The notes: generated from the letters alone by a model not told the origin. 64,000 bases of DNA from Paranoxybacillus vitaminiphilus (GCF_003259935.1 NZ_QLMH01000004.1:62001-126000), one strand, 5' to 3'. Shown: positions 8,817 to 17,731, counted from the first letter of the stretch. Program-made: numbers and translations.

Positions 8817-8870
8817 AAAAAAAATACTCTTTCCAAGAAAAAGCGAGCACGCTTCAACAAGGAAAGAGTA
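8817..8870 (-). terminator. fabZ terminator
   Basis: Minus strand: TACTCTTTCC pairs with GGAAAGAGTA (ten pairs). A second stem AAGCG/CGCTT lies inside, and the outer stem is followed by eight T. Confidence 0.85.
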
Positions 8871-8889
8871 CGAATGAAACGATCAAAGT

Positions 8890-9327
8890 TTAGGCGTTTG
8901 TTTTCTCGCCTAACGCAAACATGATTTCTGTTTCGCATACAAGCTCGCCGTCGACAGTGGCGATGCCTTTGCCTTTGCCGATGGTGCCTTTTGCGCGGAT
9001 GATTTCAACTTCAAGGCGGAGCTGGTCGCCCGGTTTGACTTGCTTTTTGAAGCGGCAGTTGTCAATGCCGGCAAAAAAGGCAAGACGGCCGCGGTTTTCT
9101 TCTTTTTTGAGCATCGCCACGGCACCGACTTGCGCCAACGCTTCAACGATTAATACACCTGGCATGACCGGATAGTTCGGGAAATGTCCGTTAAAAAATT
9201 CCTCGTTCACCGTGACATTTTTAATGCCGACCGCCCGCTTTCCTTCTTCGATTTCAAGAATGCGGTCAACGAGCAAAAACGGATAACGATGCGGAATAAT
9301 TTCTTTAATTTGTTGAATGTCAAGCAT
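8890..9327 (-). CDS. fabZ: 3-hydroxyacyl-[acyl-carrier-protein] dehydratase
   Basis: Dehydrates 3-hydroxyacyl-ACP to trans-2-enoyl-ACP in type II fatty acid synthesis. It is a hotdog-fold protein of 144 aa with [21 protein letters not shown], giving the catalytic His48 and Glu62. The open frame runs 34 codons further upstream, but GGAGG lies about 10 bases before the ATG at 9327, and [17 protein letters not shown] is the conserved N-terminus, so that start is taken. Its leader overlaps the promoter of the divergent coiled-coil gene at 9409. In Bacillus it also lies next to the flhOP-mbl group, as here. Confidence 0.96.
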   Translation of the reverse strand: MLDIQQIKEIIPHRYPFLLVDRILEIEEGKRAVGIKNVTVNEEFFNGHFPNYPVMPGVLIVEALAQVGAVAMLKKEENRGRLAFFAGIDNCRFKKQVKPGDQLRLEVEIIRAKGTIGKGKGIATVDGELVCETEIMFALGEKTNA

Positions 9328-9377
9328 ATGCAGTATGCCTCCTTTATTGTTTTTCACCTCTCCAACAAGGATGGATA

Positions 9378-9386
9378 TGCTATAAT
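9378..9386 (+). promoter_or_regulatory. Extended -10 promoter, coiled-coil gene 2
   Basis: TGCTATAAT, 22 bases before the start codon, with no convincing -35 box. It is identical to the -10 region of the other two coiled-coil genes. Confidence 0.65.
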
Positions 9387-9408
9387 AAGAAAAAGGGAGG
9401 TGAGGAAG

Positions 9409-10074
9409 ATGGAAGAATTGCTGAAACAATTTATGAACGAAATGCGCGAGTTTCGTTCAGAAGTAAGCGAAAAATTTGCTCAAGTCAATCAGCGGCTGGA
9501 CAACGTTGAGCACGATTTAAAGCAAGTCAATCAGCGGCTGGACAACGTTGAACACGATTTAAAGCAAGTCAATCAGCGGCTAGACAATGTCGAACACCGA
9601 TTAGACAATGTAGAAAATCGATTAATCAATGTCGAACACCGATTAGACAATGTAGAAAATCGATTAGTCAATGTCGAACACCGATTAGATAATGTAGAAA
9701 ATCGATTAGTCAATGTCGAACACCGATTAGATAATGTAGAAAATCGATTAATCAATGTCGAACACCGATTAGATAATGTAGAAAATCGATTAATCAATGT
9801 CGAACACCGATTAGATAACGTAGAAGGTCGATTAGTCAATGTCGAACACCGATTAAATCATGTAGAAACCGAATTAAAAGAAGTAAAAGAAGGACAAATA
9901 GAAATAAAAGACGCATTGAAACATCATACGACTTTGATGATTGAAACTCTTACAAATATGAGAAAAGATATAAGAACAACCACAAACGATATGCAAGCAG
10001 ATGTGAATCTTCTTTTTAGAGAAGTGGAAGCTGTAAAAAGACAAGCGAACAAAATCGAGCAGCGGCTCGCCTAA
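9409..10074 (+). CDS. Coiled-coil repeat protein 2 (function unknown)
   Basis: A 221 aa protein. The N-terminus [19 protein letters not shown] nearly matches that of coiled-coil protein 3 ([12 protein letters not shown]). Residues about 24-150 are heptads of the types [14 protein letters not shown] and LINVEHR, repeated on a 21/42-base DNA period, preceded by three longer units [14 protein letters not shown]. The C-terminal third is a less regular coiled coil. GGGAGGTGAGGAAG places the start at 9409; the longer frame runs back into the fabZ gene. It is the only plus-strand gene in this part. I do not recognise a family; the closest idea is a DUF1640 or phage-tail-like coiled coil. Confidence 0.75.
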   Translation: MEELLKQFMNEMREFRSEVSEKFAQVNQRLDNVEHDLKQVNQRLDNVEHDLKQVNQRLDNVEHRLDNVENRLINVEHRLDNVENRLVNVEHRLDNVENRLVNVEHRLDNVENRLINVEHRLDNVENRLINVEHRLDNVEGRLVNVEHRLNHVETELKEVKEGQIEIKDALKHHTTLMIETLTNMRKDIRTTTNDMQADVNLLFREVEAVKRQANKIEQRLA

Positions 10075-10081
10075 TGAACAT

Positions 10082-10107
10082 CCAGTCAAATTTAGGCTGG
10101 CTTTTTT
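10082..10107 (+). terminator. Terminator of coiled-coil gene 2
   Basis: CCAG...CTGG stem (extended by weak pairs) followed by CTTTTTTG, eight bases after the stop codon. Confidence 0.6.
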
Positions 10108-10143
10108 GTTTTATTGTACCACACATAAGACAATGAATAACAG

Positions 10144-10231
10144 AAAAAGGAGCTGACCAATCAAAGTGTCCGGCCTCACGCGCAACTCACAAAATATATA
10201 GGCTCTGACACTTGCTTTTCGGCCATCTCCC
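10144..10231. repeat. Family A repeat, copy 1
   Basis: The left end GGAGCTGACC...AAGTGTC pairs imperfectly with the right end GACACTTGCTTTTCGGCC..CTCC around an AT-rich centre (AAAATATATA). It lies just after the EpuA-like gene and probably ends its transcript. Confidence 0.65.
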
Positions 10232-10236
10232 GTTCA

Positions 10237-10497
10237 TTATGGTTTGTCGGTATCTTTTTTGACAATGTCGATGATATGCTGCCATGTCGATGGTTTTAGG
10301 GCATCGAGCGGTTTGCCGTCGCCGATGACTCCATAACCGATCATCGCTCCTGTTAAGGTGCTGATGACAATCAGCCCGGCAACAATCACAAGCCGCAGCC
10401 AAATCGGAATGAAACGGACGCGATAGCGCCGCCAAATCGGTATTGGCTTCTCCTCATGTTGTTCTTGTTTCTGTTCTTCTTTTTTTTCTGCCTTCAT
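10237..10497 (-). CDS. Small single-pass membrane protein, EpuA / RNA polymerase beta-subunit-like family
   Basis: An 86 aa protein: a charged, Glu/Lys/Gln-rich N-terminus, then WRRYRVRFIPIWLRL followed by one hydrophobic segment (about residues 34-56, LVIVAGLIVISTLTGAMIGY), then VIGDGKPLDALKPSTWQHI. This pattern is that of the family named EpuA or DNA-directed RNA polymerase subunit beta in databases; the name is misleading and the role is not known to me. AGGAGAG precedes the ATG. It follows flhP by 18 bases and is probably the last gene of the mbl-flhO-flhP transcript. Confidence 0.7.
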   Translation of the reverse strand: MKAEKKEEQKQEQHEEKPIPIWRRYRVRFIPIWLRLVIVAGLIVISTLTGAMIGYGVIGDGKPLDALKPSTWQHIIDIVKKDTDKP

Positions 10498-10515
10498 CGA
10501 ACGCTCTCCTTGTCG

Positions 10516-11349
10516 TTAACGAATTCCGTTAATTAAGCCCATCATTTGATCAGAAAGGGAAATCGATTTCGCGTTCATTTGGTATGAACGCTGCGTAATG
10601 AGCAGATCGGTCATCTCCATGGCTAAGTCGACGTTCGATTGTTCCAGCGCAGATTGCTGGATGCCGATTTGTCCGCGCAAATTGCCGGTCATATTGACGG
10701 CTACATCGGCTTCATTGACGAAGTCCGGCAGCCTGTATATATTTTCCCCAAGCGACTCAAGAAGCTGCGGGCGCAGTATCGTTGTTACGCCTAAATCAAC
10801 CGTTTGGGCGATACCGCCATTTTCAGCGATGACCGTCATCGTTCCTGTTTGCGATATTTGAATGTCTTTGAAGTTATCATTAATCAAAATCGGCTCATTG
10901 TTGCCATCAAGCACCGGAGCGCCTTCGCTTGTGACAAGCATAAGCAGATTCGGATTTTCCGCAGATGGACTTAAATAAAACGCGCCGTCTCTCGTATAGC
11001 CAATCTCTTCTGTACCATTTTCATTTTGCATGAGCACGCGGAAAAACTGTCCCTCTTTTGTGAGGGCGACATCAAGCAGACGTCCTGTGTCAACGATTGC
11101 CCCCTGCTTCAGCACAAGGCTCGTTGCCGCTAATTTTGCCCCAACGCCTTGGCGCACGCCTTCAGGAGTTAAACGGTTTTGTTCGTCTTGCGGCAAGTTA
11201 TTGAACTCTTGTACGAGCAGCTCGCCGAAGCTCGTTTGCCGGCGTTTATATCCGTTTGTATTGATGTTGGCGATATTATGGCTGATGACATCAAGCTGCT
11301 GCTGCAGCTGATTCATCGTATTGGCGGCAGTAATCATGGAACGCAGCAC
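10516..11349 (-). CDS. flhP: Flagellar hook-basal body protein FlhP (FlgG-like)
   Basis: Rod/hook family protein of the flagellar basal body. The N-terminus MLRSMITAANTMNQLQQQLDVISHNIANINTNGYK is the typical flagellar rod motif, and the C-terminus has SNVDLAMEMTDLLITQRSYQMNAKSI; these heptad-like ends pack together in the assembled rod. 277 aa. The start is GTG at 11349 with GGAGAAAAC before it. In B. subtilis flhO and flhP follow mbl, exactly as here, and are needed for hook-basal body completion. Confidence 0.93.
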   Translation of the reverse strand: MLRSMITAANTMNQLQQQLDVISHNIANINTNGYKRRQTSFGELLVQEFNNLPQDEQNRLTPEGVRQGVGAKLAATSLVLKQGAIVDTGRLLDVALTKEGQFFRVLMQNENGTEEIGYTRDGAFYLSPSAENPNLLMLVTSEGAPVLDGNNEPILINDNFKDIQISQTGTMTVIAENGGIAQTVDLGVTTILRPQLLESLGENIYRLPDFVNEADVAVNMTGNLRGQIGIQQSALEQSNVDLAMEMTDLLITQRSYQMNAKSISLSDQMMGLINGIR

Positions 11350-11391
11350 CGTTTTCTCCCCCTATCCTATCTTACCCATTCTTATCGTTCA

Positions 11392-11465
11392 TAAGAGGCT
11401 GGCCTTACGCGCCTGTCACAATATCCATTATTGAATATTCGTCTTGCAGGGTCTAGACAGCCTTA
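11392..11465. repeat. Degenerate family A repeat between flhO and flhP
   Basis: Begins AAGAGGCTGGCCTTACGCGCCTGTCACAATAT in pieces and ends GGGTCTAGACAGCCTT. It has the family A ends and AT centre but many mismatches. It sits inside the flhO-flhP spacer (164 bases), so it may weaken or process the shared transcript. Confidence 0.5.
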
Positions 11466-11513
11466 ACGGACGCGAAAAGTGCAATGCGTTTTACTAACGC
11501 AGGTAAATCCTCC

Positions 11514-12338
11514 CTATTTGATTCGGCCAATCTCATTAACCGCTTTGTCCATGCTTTTATCGTATGCCTGCAATATTTTTTGGTTTGCTTCAAAAGCGCG
11601 GTAAGCTGCCATCATCTCGGTCATCGAACGCGCTAAGTCGACGTTGGAACGCTCGAGAAAGCCTTGCTTGAGCTGGTATGTCACATTCGGGTTGCCGATC
11701 GCGCTCGGCAGCACGCCCGCCTCGCTGCGGAATAGTCCGTTCCCTTCTTTAACAACGCTGTTTGGATTAGCGGCAAAAGCGATATTGATTCGGGTCATCG
11801 GAACGTCATTTTCGAAAATCACGCCGTCTTCAGTGACTTTAAAATTCTCGCTCGCAAGCTGAATGCGTTCACCGTTTTCATCCAGTACGTAAAAGCCGTC
11901 CTGCGTTGTTAAAAACCCTTCCGCATCTAATGTGAAATTTCCGTTGCGTGTATAACGAATCTCGCCATTTCCGTTTTCGACAACGAAAAAGAGCGCACCT
12001 TTCATGCCTGTTTCCGCATCCGTTGGTATATTGCCGTCAATAAGGGCCATATCCGTATTTTGTCCTGTTTCCTTTATATCTCCCTGCAGAAAGAGCGGCA
12101 TCATTTCCTGCATGTGCACGCCTGTGTTAATTTCACCGATTGTCATTTGTCTGCGAAATGAACGCGGTCCAGCTGTTGTATGTAAACTTTTCAAAAGCAT
12201 TTCGGGAAATGCCCTTAATGAAGCTTGATCCGCCTTATATCCTGGCGTATTGGCATTGGCAATATTGTTTGTTAACATTTCAACGCGGCGCTGTTGGGAA
12301 AACATGCCTGAAGCAGCTGTATAAAATCCTCGTAACAC
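11514..12338 (-). CDS. flhO: Flagellar hook-basal body protein FlhO (FlgG-like)
   Basis: Paralogue of FlhP. The N-terminus MLRGFYTAASGMFSQQRRVEMLTNNIANANTPGYK and the C-terminus LERSNVDLARSMTEMMAAYRAFEANQKILQAYD are the flagellar rod/hook signatures. 274 aa. The start is GTG at 12338 with AGAGGTGAAAG upstream. It follows mbl, as in B. subtilis. Confidence 0.93.
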   Translation of the reverse strand: MLRGFYTAASGMFSQQRRVEMLTNNIANANTPGYKADQASLRAFPEMLLKSLHTTAGPRSFRRQMTIGEINTGVHMQEMMPLFLQGDIKETGQNTDMALIDGNIPTDAETGMKGALFFVVENGNGEIRYTRNGNFTLDAEGFLTTQDGFYVLDENGERIQLASENFKVTEDGVIFENDVPMTRINIAFAANPNSVVKEGNGLFRSEAGVLPSAIGNPNVTYQLKQGFLERSNVDLARSMTEMMAAYRAFEANQKILQAYDKSMDKAVNEIGRIK

Positions 12339-12452
12339 AGGCTTTCACCTCTCATATGCAAATATGCACGTTTTTCGTCAAAAGAAGTTTATTTCGCTCA
12401 TTTTCCGACAGAATCTGATAATTTTATTATAAAGCAAACACCCAATAAAAGC

Positions 12453-12484
12453 GAATAGGTACCATTTCCCAATGGTACCTATTC
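12453..12484. terminator. Strong hairpin between mbl and flhO
   Basis: Perfect 14-pair stem GAATAGGTACCATT / AATGGTACCTATTC with a four-base loop. The T-tracts on either side are short (CGCTTTTATT on the minus strand), so it may be a partial terminator or an mRNA-stabilising stem. Confidence 0.55.
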
Positions 12485-12557
12485 TGGCAATTTTATAATT
12501 TTATTGTGTTGTTTTCTGCGAAACGACCTTTTCCTCGAAGAGATAAGACACTTTTTC

Positions 12558-13559
12558 TTATATGAAGTTACGTTTTGGCACTTTGTCGATATTATCAAGC
12601 ATAATACCTGTGCCGATCGCCACGCAGTCCATCGGATTTTCTGCGATTAATACAGGCACCTTCAATTCTTCCGCGAGCAGTTGATCAATGCCATGCAAGA
12701 GGGCGCCGCCTCCTGTTAAAATGACGCCGCGGTCGATAATGTCCGCCGACAACTCAGGCGGTGTGCGTTCCAATACGCCCTTGGCAGCTTGTACAATCAC
12801 AGCAACCGGTTCGCGCAGCGCTTTTTCAATTTCGCTCGAACGAACAGTAATCGTGCGCGGCAAGCCTGTAACGAGGTCGCGGCCGCGAATATCAATTTCT
12901 TCGTCACGTGCGCCTGGGAATACAGTTGCGACTTTGATTTTAATTTCTTCCGCTGTACGTTCACCAATCAGCAGCTTGTACTCACGTTTGATATAATTTA
13001 AAATTTCGATATCGAACTTGTCCCCAGCCATTTTAATCGAAGAGGCGGTGACAATATCGCCCATGGAAAGAACGGCAATATCCGTTGTACCACCGCCAAT
13101 ATCGACAACCATATTTCCGCTCGGTTGAAAGATATCCATGCCTGCGCCAATGGCTGCTACTTTTGGCTCTTCTTCCAAGTATACTTTTTTGCCGCCGCTT
13201 TTTTCCGCCGCTTCTTTTATCGCTTTTCGTTCTACCGATGTAATGTTTGTCGGGCAGCAAATTAAAATGCGCGGTTTGGCTAAAAAGCCTTTTAAATTTA
13301 ATTTGTTTAAGAAATGCTTCAGCATTGCTTCCGTAATATCAAAATCGGCAATGACGCCGTCTTTCAACGGCCGAATGGCAACGATATTCCCAGGTGTACG
13401 TCCGACCATTCGTCTCGCTTCCTCACCGACAGCTAACACCCTATTTGTATTTTTATCAATCGCCACGACTGATGGTTCATTTAGCACAATGCCTTTTCCT
13501 TTCACATAAATGAGCACGTTCGCTGTGCCAAGATCAATACCGATATCTCTTGCAAACAT
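12558..13559 (-). CDS. mbl: MreB-like cell-shape protein Mbl
   Basis: Actin-family filament protein that steers lateral cell-wall synthesis. FARDIGIDLGTANVLIYVKG is the phosphate-1 loop, DIGGGTTDIAVLS the phosphate-2 loop and GVILTGGGALLHGID the adenosine motif. 333 aa from the ATG at 13559, which has GGAGG 7 bases upstream; six further upstream codons hold the ribosome site itself. Its position between spoIIID and flhO identifies it as mbl rather than mreB or mreBH. Confidence 0.97.
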   Translation of the reverse strand: MFARDIGIDLGTANVLIYVKGKGIVLNEPSVVAIDKNTNRVLAVGEEARRMVGRTPGNIVAIRPLKDGVIADFDITEAMLKHFLNKLNLKGFLAKPRILICCPTNITSVERKAIKEAAEKSGGKKVYLEEEPKVAAIGAGMDIFQPSGNMVVDIGGGTTDIAVLSMGDIVTASSIKMAGDKFDIEILNYIKREYKLLIGERTAEEIKIKVATVFPGARDEEIDIRGRDLVTGLPRTITVRSSEIEKALREPVAVIVQAAKGVLERTPPELSADIIDRGVILTGGGALLHGIDQLLAEELKVPVLIAENPMDCVAIGTGIMLDNIDKVPKRNFI

Positions 13560-13647
13560 CGATGTTCCTCCTTGCATTCAATCCGTCAAATCACTCCTAA
13601 TTGATCATTTTATCATATTGTAATAGGAAGAACATACTATTTTCTTA

Positions 13648-13669
13648 ATAAAAATTTCCTGCAAGGAAA
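13648..13669 (-). terminator. Weak terminator after spoIIID
   Basis: Minus strand TTTCC-TTGCA-GGAAA followed by TTTTTATT, 12 bases after the spoIIID stop. Confidence 0.4.
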
Positions 13670-13680
13670 AATTTTTTGGC

Positions 13681-13938
13681 TTATTGAATCGTTTCTTTTT
13701 TATATTTCCTTTTTGTTGCCTCACCGCCCCGCAAATGGCGAATTGATTTATGATAATCAAGGATTTCTTTTACTTCATTAGCCAGCTCGGGATTGATTTC
13801 TGGAAGCCGCTCCGTTAAATCTTTATGAACGGTACTTTTGGAAACGCCAAATTCTTTCGCGATGACGCGAACGGTTTTCCTCGTCTCCACGATATACTTT
13901 CCAATCTTGATAGTACGCTCTTTGATGTAATCGTGCAC
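13681..13938 (-). CDS. spoIIID: Sporulation transcription factor SpoIIID
   Basis: Small DNA-binding protein that adjusts the mother-cell sigma-E and sigma-K programmes during sporulation. MHDYIKERTIKIGKYIVETRKTVRVIAKEFGVSKSTVHKDLTERL contains the helix-turn-helix (about residues 24-43), and the basic tail RHLRGGEATKRKYKKE makes further DNA contact. 85 aa. The start is GTG at 13938 with AGGGAGG upstream. Confidence 0.97.
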   Translation of the reverse strand: MHDYIKERTIKIGKYIVETRKTVRVIAKEFGVSKSTVHKDLTERLPEINPELANEVKEILDYHKSIRHLRGGEATKRKYKKETIQ

Positions 13939-14195
13939 ACCACTCGCCCTCCCTGAATTGGATGTGAGAAGTGTGAAATGAGACTCGCTTTTGCATCCGA
14001 TAAAAAGTGCTTCTGCTTGTTCATTGTGAAAATATCTAAAGCCGATTTCTTGCTGTTAATGGACGATCCCCACCTCAAACACTCTCGTTGTAGTTAAGTT
14101 TGTATTATTTTATTAGGCGAATTGGCCATATATACCAGAAAAGTCAAGAGGGACAAGTGATTTGTAGGAATTTTTTATATTTTGTTTGAAATAAA
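13939..14195. other. spoIIID leader region
   Basis: No gene with a ribosome site was found. An 87-codon open frame on the minus strand (14078-13815) overlaps spoIIID in another frame and looks like chance. B. subtilis has a small translated leader (usd) here; I could not pick a matching short frame with confidence. I looked for a sigma-E promoter and found only weak partial matches. Confidence 0.35.
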
Positions 14196-14294
14196 TAAAA
14201 AGGGCTGACCAAAACGGAAAGTATCAGACCCCACGCAACACAATATATAAATGAATGAGCGTGAGGCCAGACACCGAAGCGGTCAGCCTAAAAA
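14196..14294. repeat. Family A repeat, copy 3
   Basis: AAAAAGGGCTGACC...TCAGACCCCACGCAACACAATATATAA at the left and GCGTGAGGCCAGACACC...GGTCAGCC at the right, cut here into short pieces. The right end lies inside the 3' end of the chromate transporter gene and supplies its stop codon. Confidence 0.75.
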
Positions 14295-14813
14295 CAGAGC
14301 ACCGTATACTAATGATAGGGTAATGACATAAGCAGGATGTATTTTCCATTTTTCCATTAATAAAAAACTAAGCACCGCTAATAATAATGTTTGCCATGTG
14401 CCTACATCATGGTAGGACGCAGAAAAGAAATCAACCGTCATCCCCCCGAGTAAAACGGCAATGGTCGGACGGATGTAGTTTGTCATCCGTTTTACTTGTG
14501 GGGAATCTTTGAATTTATAAAGAAGTTGAAGCAAAGCAATCATTAGGATGAGCGAAGGTGCAACCGTGGCAAAAATGCCAATGAAAGCTCCGAGCACTCC
14601 ACCTTGTTGATAGCCGATATACCCAGCCATTTTCGTAGCAATAGGCCCAGGAAGCGCGTTTCCTAACGCCAACACTTCACTAAACTCGTTGACCGTTAAC
14701 CAACCGTAGCGGTCAACCACCTCATTTTCAATGAGGGGAATAGATGAAGGTCCCCCGCCGTAACCTAAAATGCCCGGAATAAAAAAGGCAAGGAAAATTT
14801 GCCAATAAATCAT
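14283..14813 (-). CDS. ywrA: Chromate transporter, CHR domain subunit 2
   Basis: Half-length CHR protein (176 aa, about five hydrophobic segments) of the kind that works as a pair in Bacillus. GGGPSSIPLIENEVVDRYGW and LGNALPGPIATKMAGYIGY are the CHR signature. It overlaps its partner at 14810 by four bases (ATGA), so translation is coupled. It should export chromate or a related oxyanion. In B. subtilis ywrA and ywrB lie beside ywrC and ywrD, as here; which half is A or B is assumed from order. The stop codon is part of a family A repeat. Confidence 0.85.
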   Translation of the reverse strand: MIYWQIFLAFFIPGILGYGGGPSSIPLIENEVVDRYGWLTVNEFSEVLALGNALPGPIATKMAGYIGYQQGGVLGAFIGIFATVAPSLILMIALLQLLYKFKDSPQVKRMTNYIRPTIAVLLGGMTVDFFSASYHDVGTWQTLLLAVLSFLLMEKWKIHPAYVITLSLVYGALFLG

Positions 14814-15397
14814 GAATGCTTTCTCCTTTCCATCGGAGACTTGGCTTTTTCATTTGTTTTTTCACCTTTTCCAACTAATGCACTGAATAGTAAAACAGCA
14901 ATGAGGATAGCTGGGTGAACATGAAAAAACTCTAGTACAATTAAACTTCCAATGGCAAACAGAATGGTGGACAATAAACCTAACGAAGAATTGGATTGCT
15001 TCATAAATTCCCACGTTAACACACCGAGCATGACCGCGACAACAGGAACAACCGCTTTTGTCATTCCTAATACCCACGGCTCATCCTTGACAGAGGAAAT
15101 AAACATTAACAAGACAATCATTAATATAACCGTTGGAATCGTTGTCGCTAAAACAGCATTCAGCATTCCAATAATTCCAGCCACGCGATAACCGATATAC
15201 CCTGCCATTTTCGTGGCAATAGGCCCGGGGAGCGCGTTTCCTAACGCCAATATATCGGAAAATTCATCATCGCTCATCCATTTGTATTTTTGGACGACCT
15301 CTTTATGAATAAGAGGGATAGCCGATGGGCCTCCCCCATATCCTAACATGCCAACGCGAAAAAAAGCTAAAAATAATTGAAGCTGCTTCATGTCCAT
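14810..15397 (-). CDS. ywrB: Chromate transporter, CHR domain subunit 1
   Basis: Partner half of the two-component chromate transporter, 195 aa. FRVGMLGYGGGPSAIPLIHKEVV and LGNALPGPIATKMAGYIGYR repeat the CHR signature seen in the neighbouring subunit, and several hydrophobic segments follow. The Lys/Glu-rich C-terminal tail is cytosolic. AAAGGA precedes the ATG. It lies directly downstream of ywrD on the same strand. Confidence 0.85.
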   Translation of the reverse strand: MDMKQLQLFLAFFRVGMLGYGGGPSAIPLIHKEVVQKYKWMSDDEFSDILALGNALPGPIATKMAGYIGYRVAGIIGMLNAVLATTIPTVILMIVLLMFISSVKDEPWVLGMTKAVVPVVAVMLGVLTWEFMKQSNSSLGLLSTILFAIGSLIVLEFFHVHPAILIAVLLFSALVGKGEKTNEKAKSPMERRKHS

Positions 15398-15426
15398 TCA
15401 GTCCTTTATGCGTGTTTGCGAACATT

Positions 15427-17043
15427 TTACCAAGCTGCGACAGCTCCGTCAGTACGGGCTTCTGTACCGCCGGCCAACACCCCTGTACGAGGAGGATCGC
15501 GCCAAATGATTTGCCCGCGCCCGAATGCGCCTGAATCTAGGGCTACTTGAATATCATGTCCTTTTCGTGCCAAGGCTTGAGCGACATGTTGCGGAAAATG
15601 GTGCTCGACAAGAATCTTTTTCCCTTCGACCCATTGCCACCTTGGTGCATCTAATGCGGCTTGAGGGTTTAAATGGAAGTCAATCGTATTCATTACTACT
15701 TGCATATGTCCTTGCGGCTGCATAAAGCCTCCCATCACACCGAATGGCCCAATCGGTTCATTTCCTTTCGTGAGAAATCCAGGAATGATGGTATGATATG
15801 TTTTCTTCCTTGGCGCAAGGCAATTGTCGTGAGATGGGTCTAACGAGAAATTATGCCCGCGGTTTTGCAAGGCGATTCCTGTTCCAGGTACGACGAGGCC
15901 GGAACCAAATCCCATGTAGTTGCTTTGAATGAATGACACCATATTTCCTTCGCCATCGGCAGCCGCTAAATATACCGTTCCTCCCTTTGGCGGCGTTCCC
16001 GGTTCAGGAAGCAGCGCTTCTTCATGAATCAACTGTCGTCTTGACTGAGCGAACTCTTCTGATAATAGCTCGCCGACCGTGTATTTCATATAACGCGCGT
16101 CGGTAATATATTTTTGCCCATCGACAAACGCCAACTTCATCGCTTCAATTTGTTGATGATACGTATCAATCGTCGGCGTTTCAGGCACTTCAAATCCTTT
16201 CATAATATTGAGCGCCATCAACGCAACAAGCCCCTGCCCGTTCGGAGGAATCTCCCATACATCATAATCGCGATAACGGACGGAAATCGGTTTGACCCAC
16301 TCCACTTCATATTCAGCCAAGTCGTCAAACGATAAAAAGCCGTTATATTGCTTCGAGAAAGCCGCGATTTTCTCCGCCAATTCACCGCGGTAAAAACTTT
16401 CCCCATCCGTCTTGGCAATGGAGCACAATGTGTCGGCATGTCCTTTGGAAGACCAAACTTCTCCAATTCTTGGCGCTCTCCCTTGAGGAGCAAACGTTTC
16501 AAACCAACTTGCAAACTCTGGATCTTTTAACTCATTTTTAAAAGTGCGGAATGCTCTATCCCAATACTTACCAAGCGTTGGTGAGATTGGATAACCGTTT
16601 TCCGCATATTCAATCGCCGGTTTTAATACTTCCGCTAGCGGCAGTCGGCCAAATCGTTTTGACAAGGCGGCCCAAGCTGCCGGAGCTCCTGGAACGGTTA
16701 CAGGAATCCAGCCATATTTCGGAATTTCGTTGTATCCCCGTTCCTTTACTGCCCCAATCGAGATCGCTTTCGGCGAATAGCCGCTTGCATTTAAAGCGTG
16801 AAGCTCCCCTTTTGTCCAAACAAGGGCAAAGGCATCGCCGCCAATTCCGTTGGAAGTTGGCTCGACAACGGTTAAACATGCAGCCGTCGCAATCGCCGCA
16901 TCAATCGCATTACCGCCCTTTTTTAAAATATCCAACCCTGCTTGGGCAGCCAAAGGCTGGGAAGTGGCCACCATTCCATTGGCGGCAAATGTCGCCATTC
17001 GCTGTGAAGAATACGGGTAGTGCAAATAGTCAAATTTTATCAT
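15427..17043 (-). CDS. ywrD: Gamma-glutamyltransferase family protein YwrD
   Basis: Ntn-hydrolase of the gamma-glutamyltranspeptidase family, 538 aa. The large subunit starts without a signal peptide, so the protein is probably cytosolic. GGNAIDAAIATAACLTVVEP and SNGIGGDAF are the family N-terminal motifs. Self-cleavage is expected before the Thr of KGGTVYLAAADGEGNMVSF, with the small subunit continuing through NRGHNFSLDPSH and GVMGGFMQPQGH. The substrate is unknown; gamma-glutamyl peptides are the usual guess. AAAGGGGAG precedes the ATG. A remnant of an oligopeptide transporter ATPase lies just upstream. Confidence 0.87.
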   Translation of the reverse strand: MIKFDYLHYPYSSQRMATFAANGMVATSQPLAAQAGLDILKKGGNAIDAAIATAACLTVVEPTSNGIGGDAFALVWTKGELHALNASGYSPKAISIGAVKERGYNEIPKYGWIPVTVPGAPAAWAALSKRFGRLPLAEVLKPAIEYAENGYPISPTLGKYWDRAFRTFKNELKDPEFASWFETFAPQGRAPRIGEVWSSKGHADTLCSIAKTDGESFYRGELAEKIAAFSKQYNGFLSFDDLAEYEVEWVKPISVRYRDYDVWEIPPNGQGLVALMALNIMKGFEVPETPTIDTYHQQIEAMKLAFVDGQKYITDARYMKYTVGELLSEEFAQSRRQLIHEEALLPEPGTPPKGGTVYLAAADGEGNMVSFIQSNYMGFGSGLVVPGTGIALQNRGHNFSLDPSHDNCLAPRKKTYHTIIPGFLTKGNEPIGPFGVMGGFMQPQGHMQVVMNTIDFHLNPQAALDAPRWQWVEGKKILVEHHFPQHVAQALARKGHDIQVALDSGAFGRGQIIWRDPPRTGVLAGGTEARTDGAVAAW

Positions 17044-17071
17044 CTTCTACTCCCCTTTACTTCGCATCATC

Positions 17072-17195
17072 CTACTTCGTGACGAGGGAAGGATTCAGTA
17101 CAATCGCTCTGGCTATACCAATCCGCTGTCTTTGTCCCCCCGCTAAACTCGTAAGGATAACGATCATAATGTTCCTCTTTTAATCCTGCTTCTCT
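17072..17195 (-). pseudogene. Remnant of an Opp/Dpp-type ABC transporter ATPase
   Basis: The minus strand reads EAGLKEEHYDRYPYEFSGG and, after dropping one G from a run of six, QRQRIGIARAIVLNPSLVTK then a stop. This is the signature-motif region of an oligopeptide/dipeptide transporter ATPase (DppD, OppF group). Nothing of the Walker A part or the rest of the transporter remains. Confidence 0.75.
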
Positions 17196-17600
17196 TCATA
17201 AATGAGATTCCAACTAATAGCAAAAGAAGTTGGAAGAACCGACGAACAATTAAACCTACTGCACTTTTCACACTCCTTGTCATTTCTATAATAATTCAAC
17301 TTAAACTCTCAACATGTGAATCAAGCCAAAAATCAACCAGTGTTCTGTTCGCCTTTTAAATATGTTTTTGATTTATATATCATATCTGTTTAATGAAATG
17401 AAGAAGCTAAATGAATCGCAAACACTTACATTAATACATTTTGTATATTGTTTTTTTGTTTTTTTTACTTTTGTTAATAAAAAATGTTTTATTATTTAAC
17501 AAAGTTAATTAAATTTTATTTTTTATGATTATATAGTAAAAAGAATAATTTTTCCATATCTTTTTCTAAAAAATTCAAAATTTCCTATCTGTCAAAAAAT
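17196..17600. other. AT-rich spacer without genes
   Basis: About 400 bases, strongly AT-rich, with no open frame of interest; the upstream part may be further decayed transporter sequence. Nothing else identified. Confidence 0.4.
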
Positions 17601-17716
17601 AAAAAGAGCTGACCAAACAAGGTGTCAGCCCCCAAAACCCTAATATATTTATTTAGGACATAACAATGGATAAAAACAGTATACGTCGTAAGGTCAGACA
17701 CTTACGGTCAGCCTCT
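17601..17716. repeat. Family A repeat, copy 4
   Basis: AAAAAGAGCTGACC...GGTGTCAGCCCCC at the left and GGTCAGACACTTACGGTCAGCCTCTT at the right (given in two parts), with an AT-rich centre. It starts 16 bases after the ywrC stop and probably ends that transcript. Confidence 0.75.
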
Positions 17717-17731
17717 TGTAAATTCATTGCA

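Noticed and set aside
9478..9863. Regular direct repeats considered as a CRISPR array
   Set aside because: There are no spacers: repeats follow each other directly and encode heptads in the coiled-coil gene. The same holds for 20862-21480.
13815..14078. Frame upstream of and overlapping spoIIID as a possible usd gene
   Set aside because: Overlaps spoIIID deeply in another frame, has no good ribosome site, and is longer than expected for usd.
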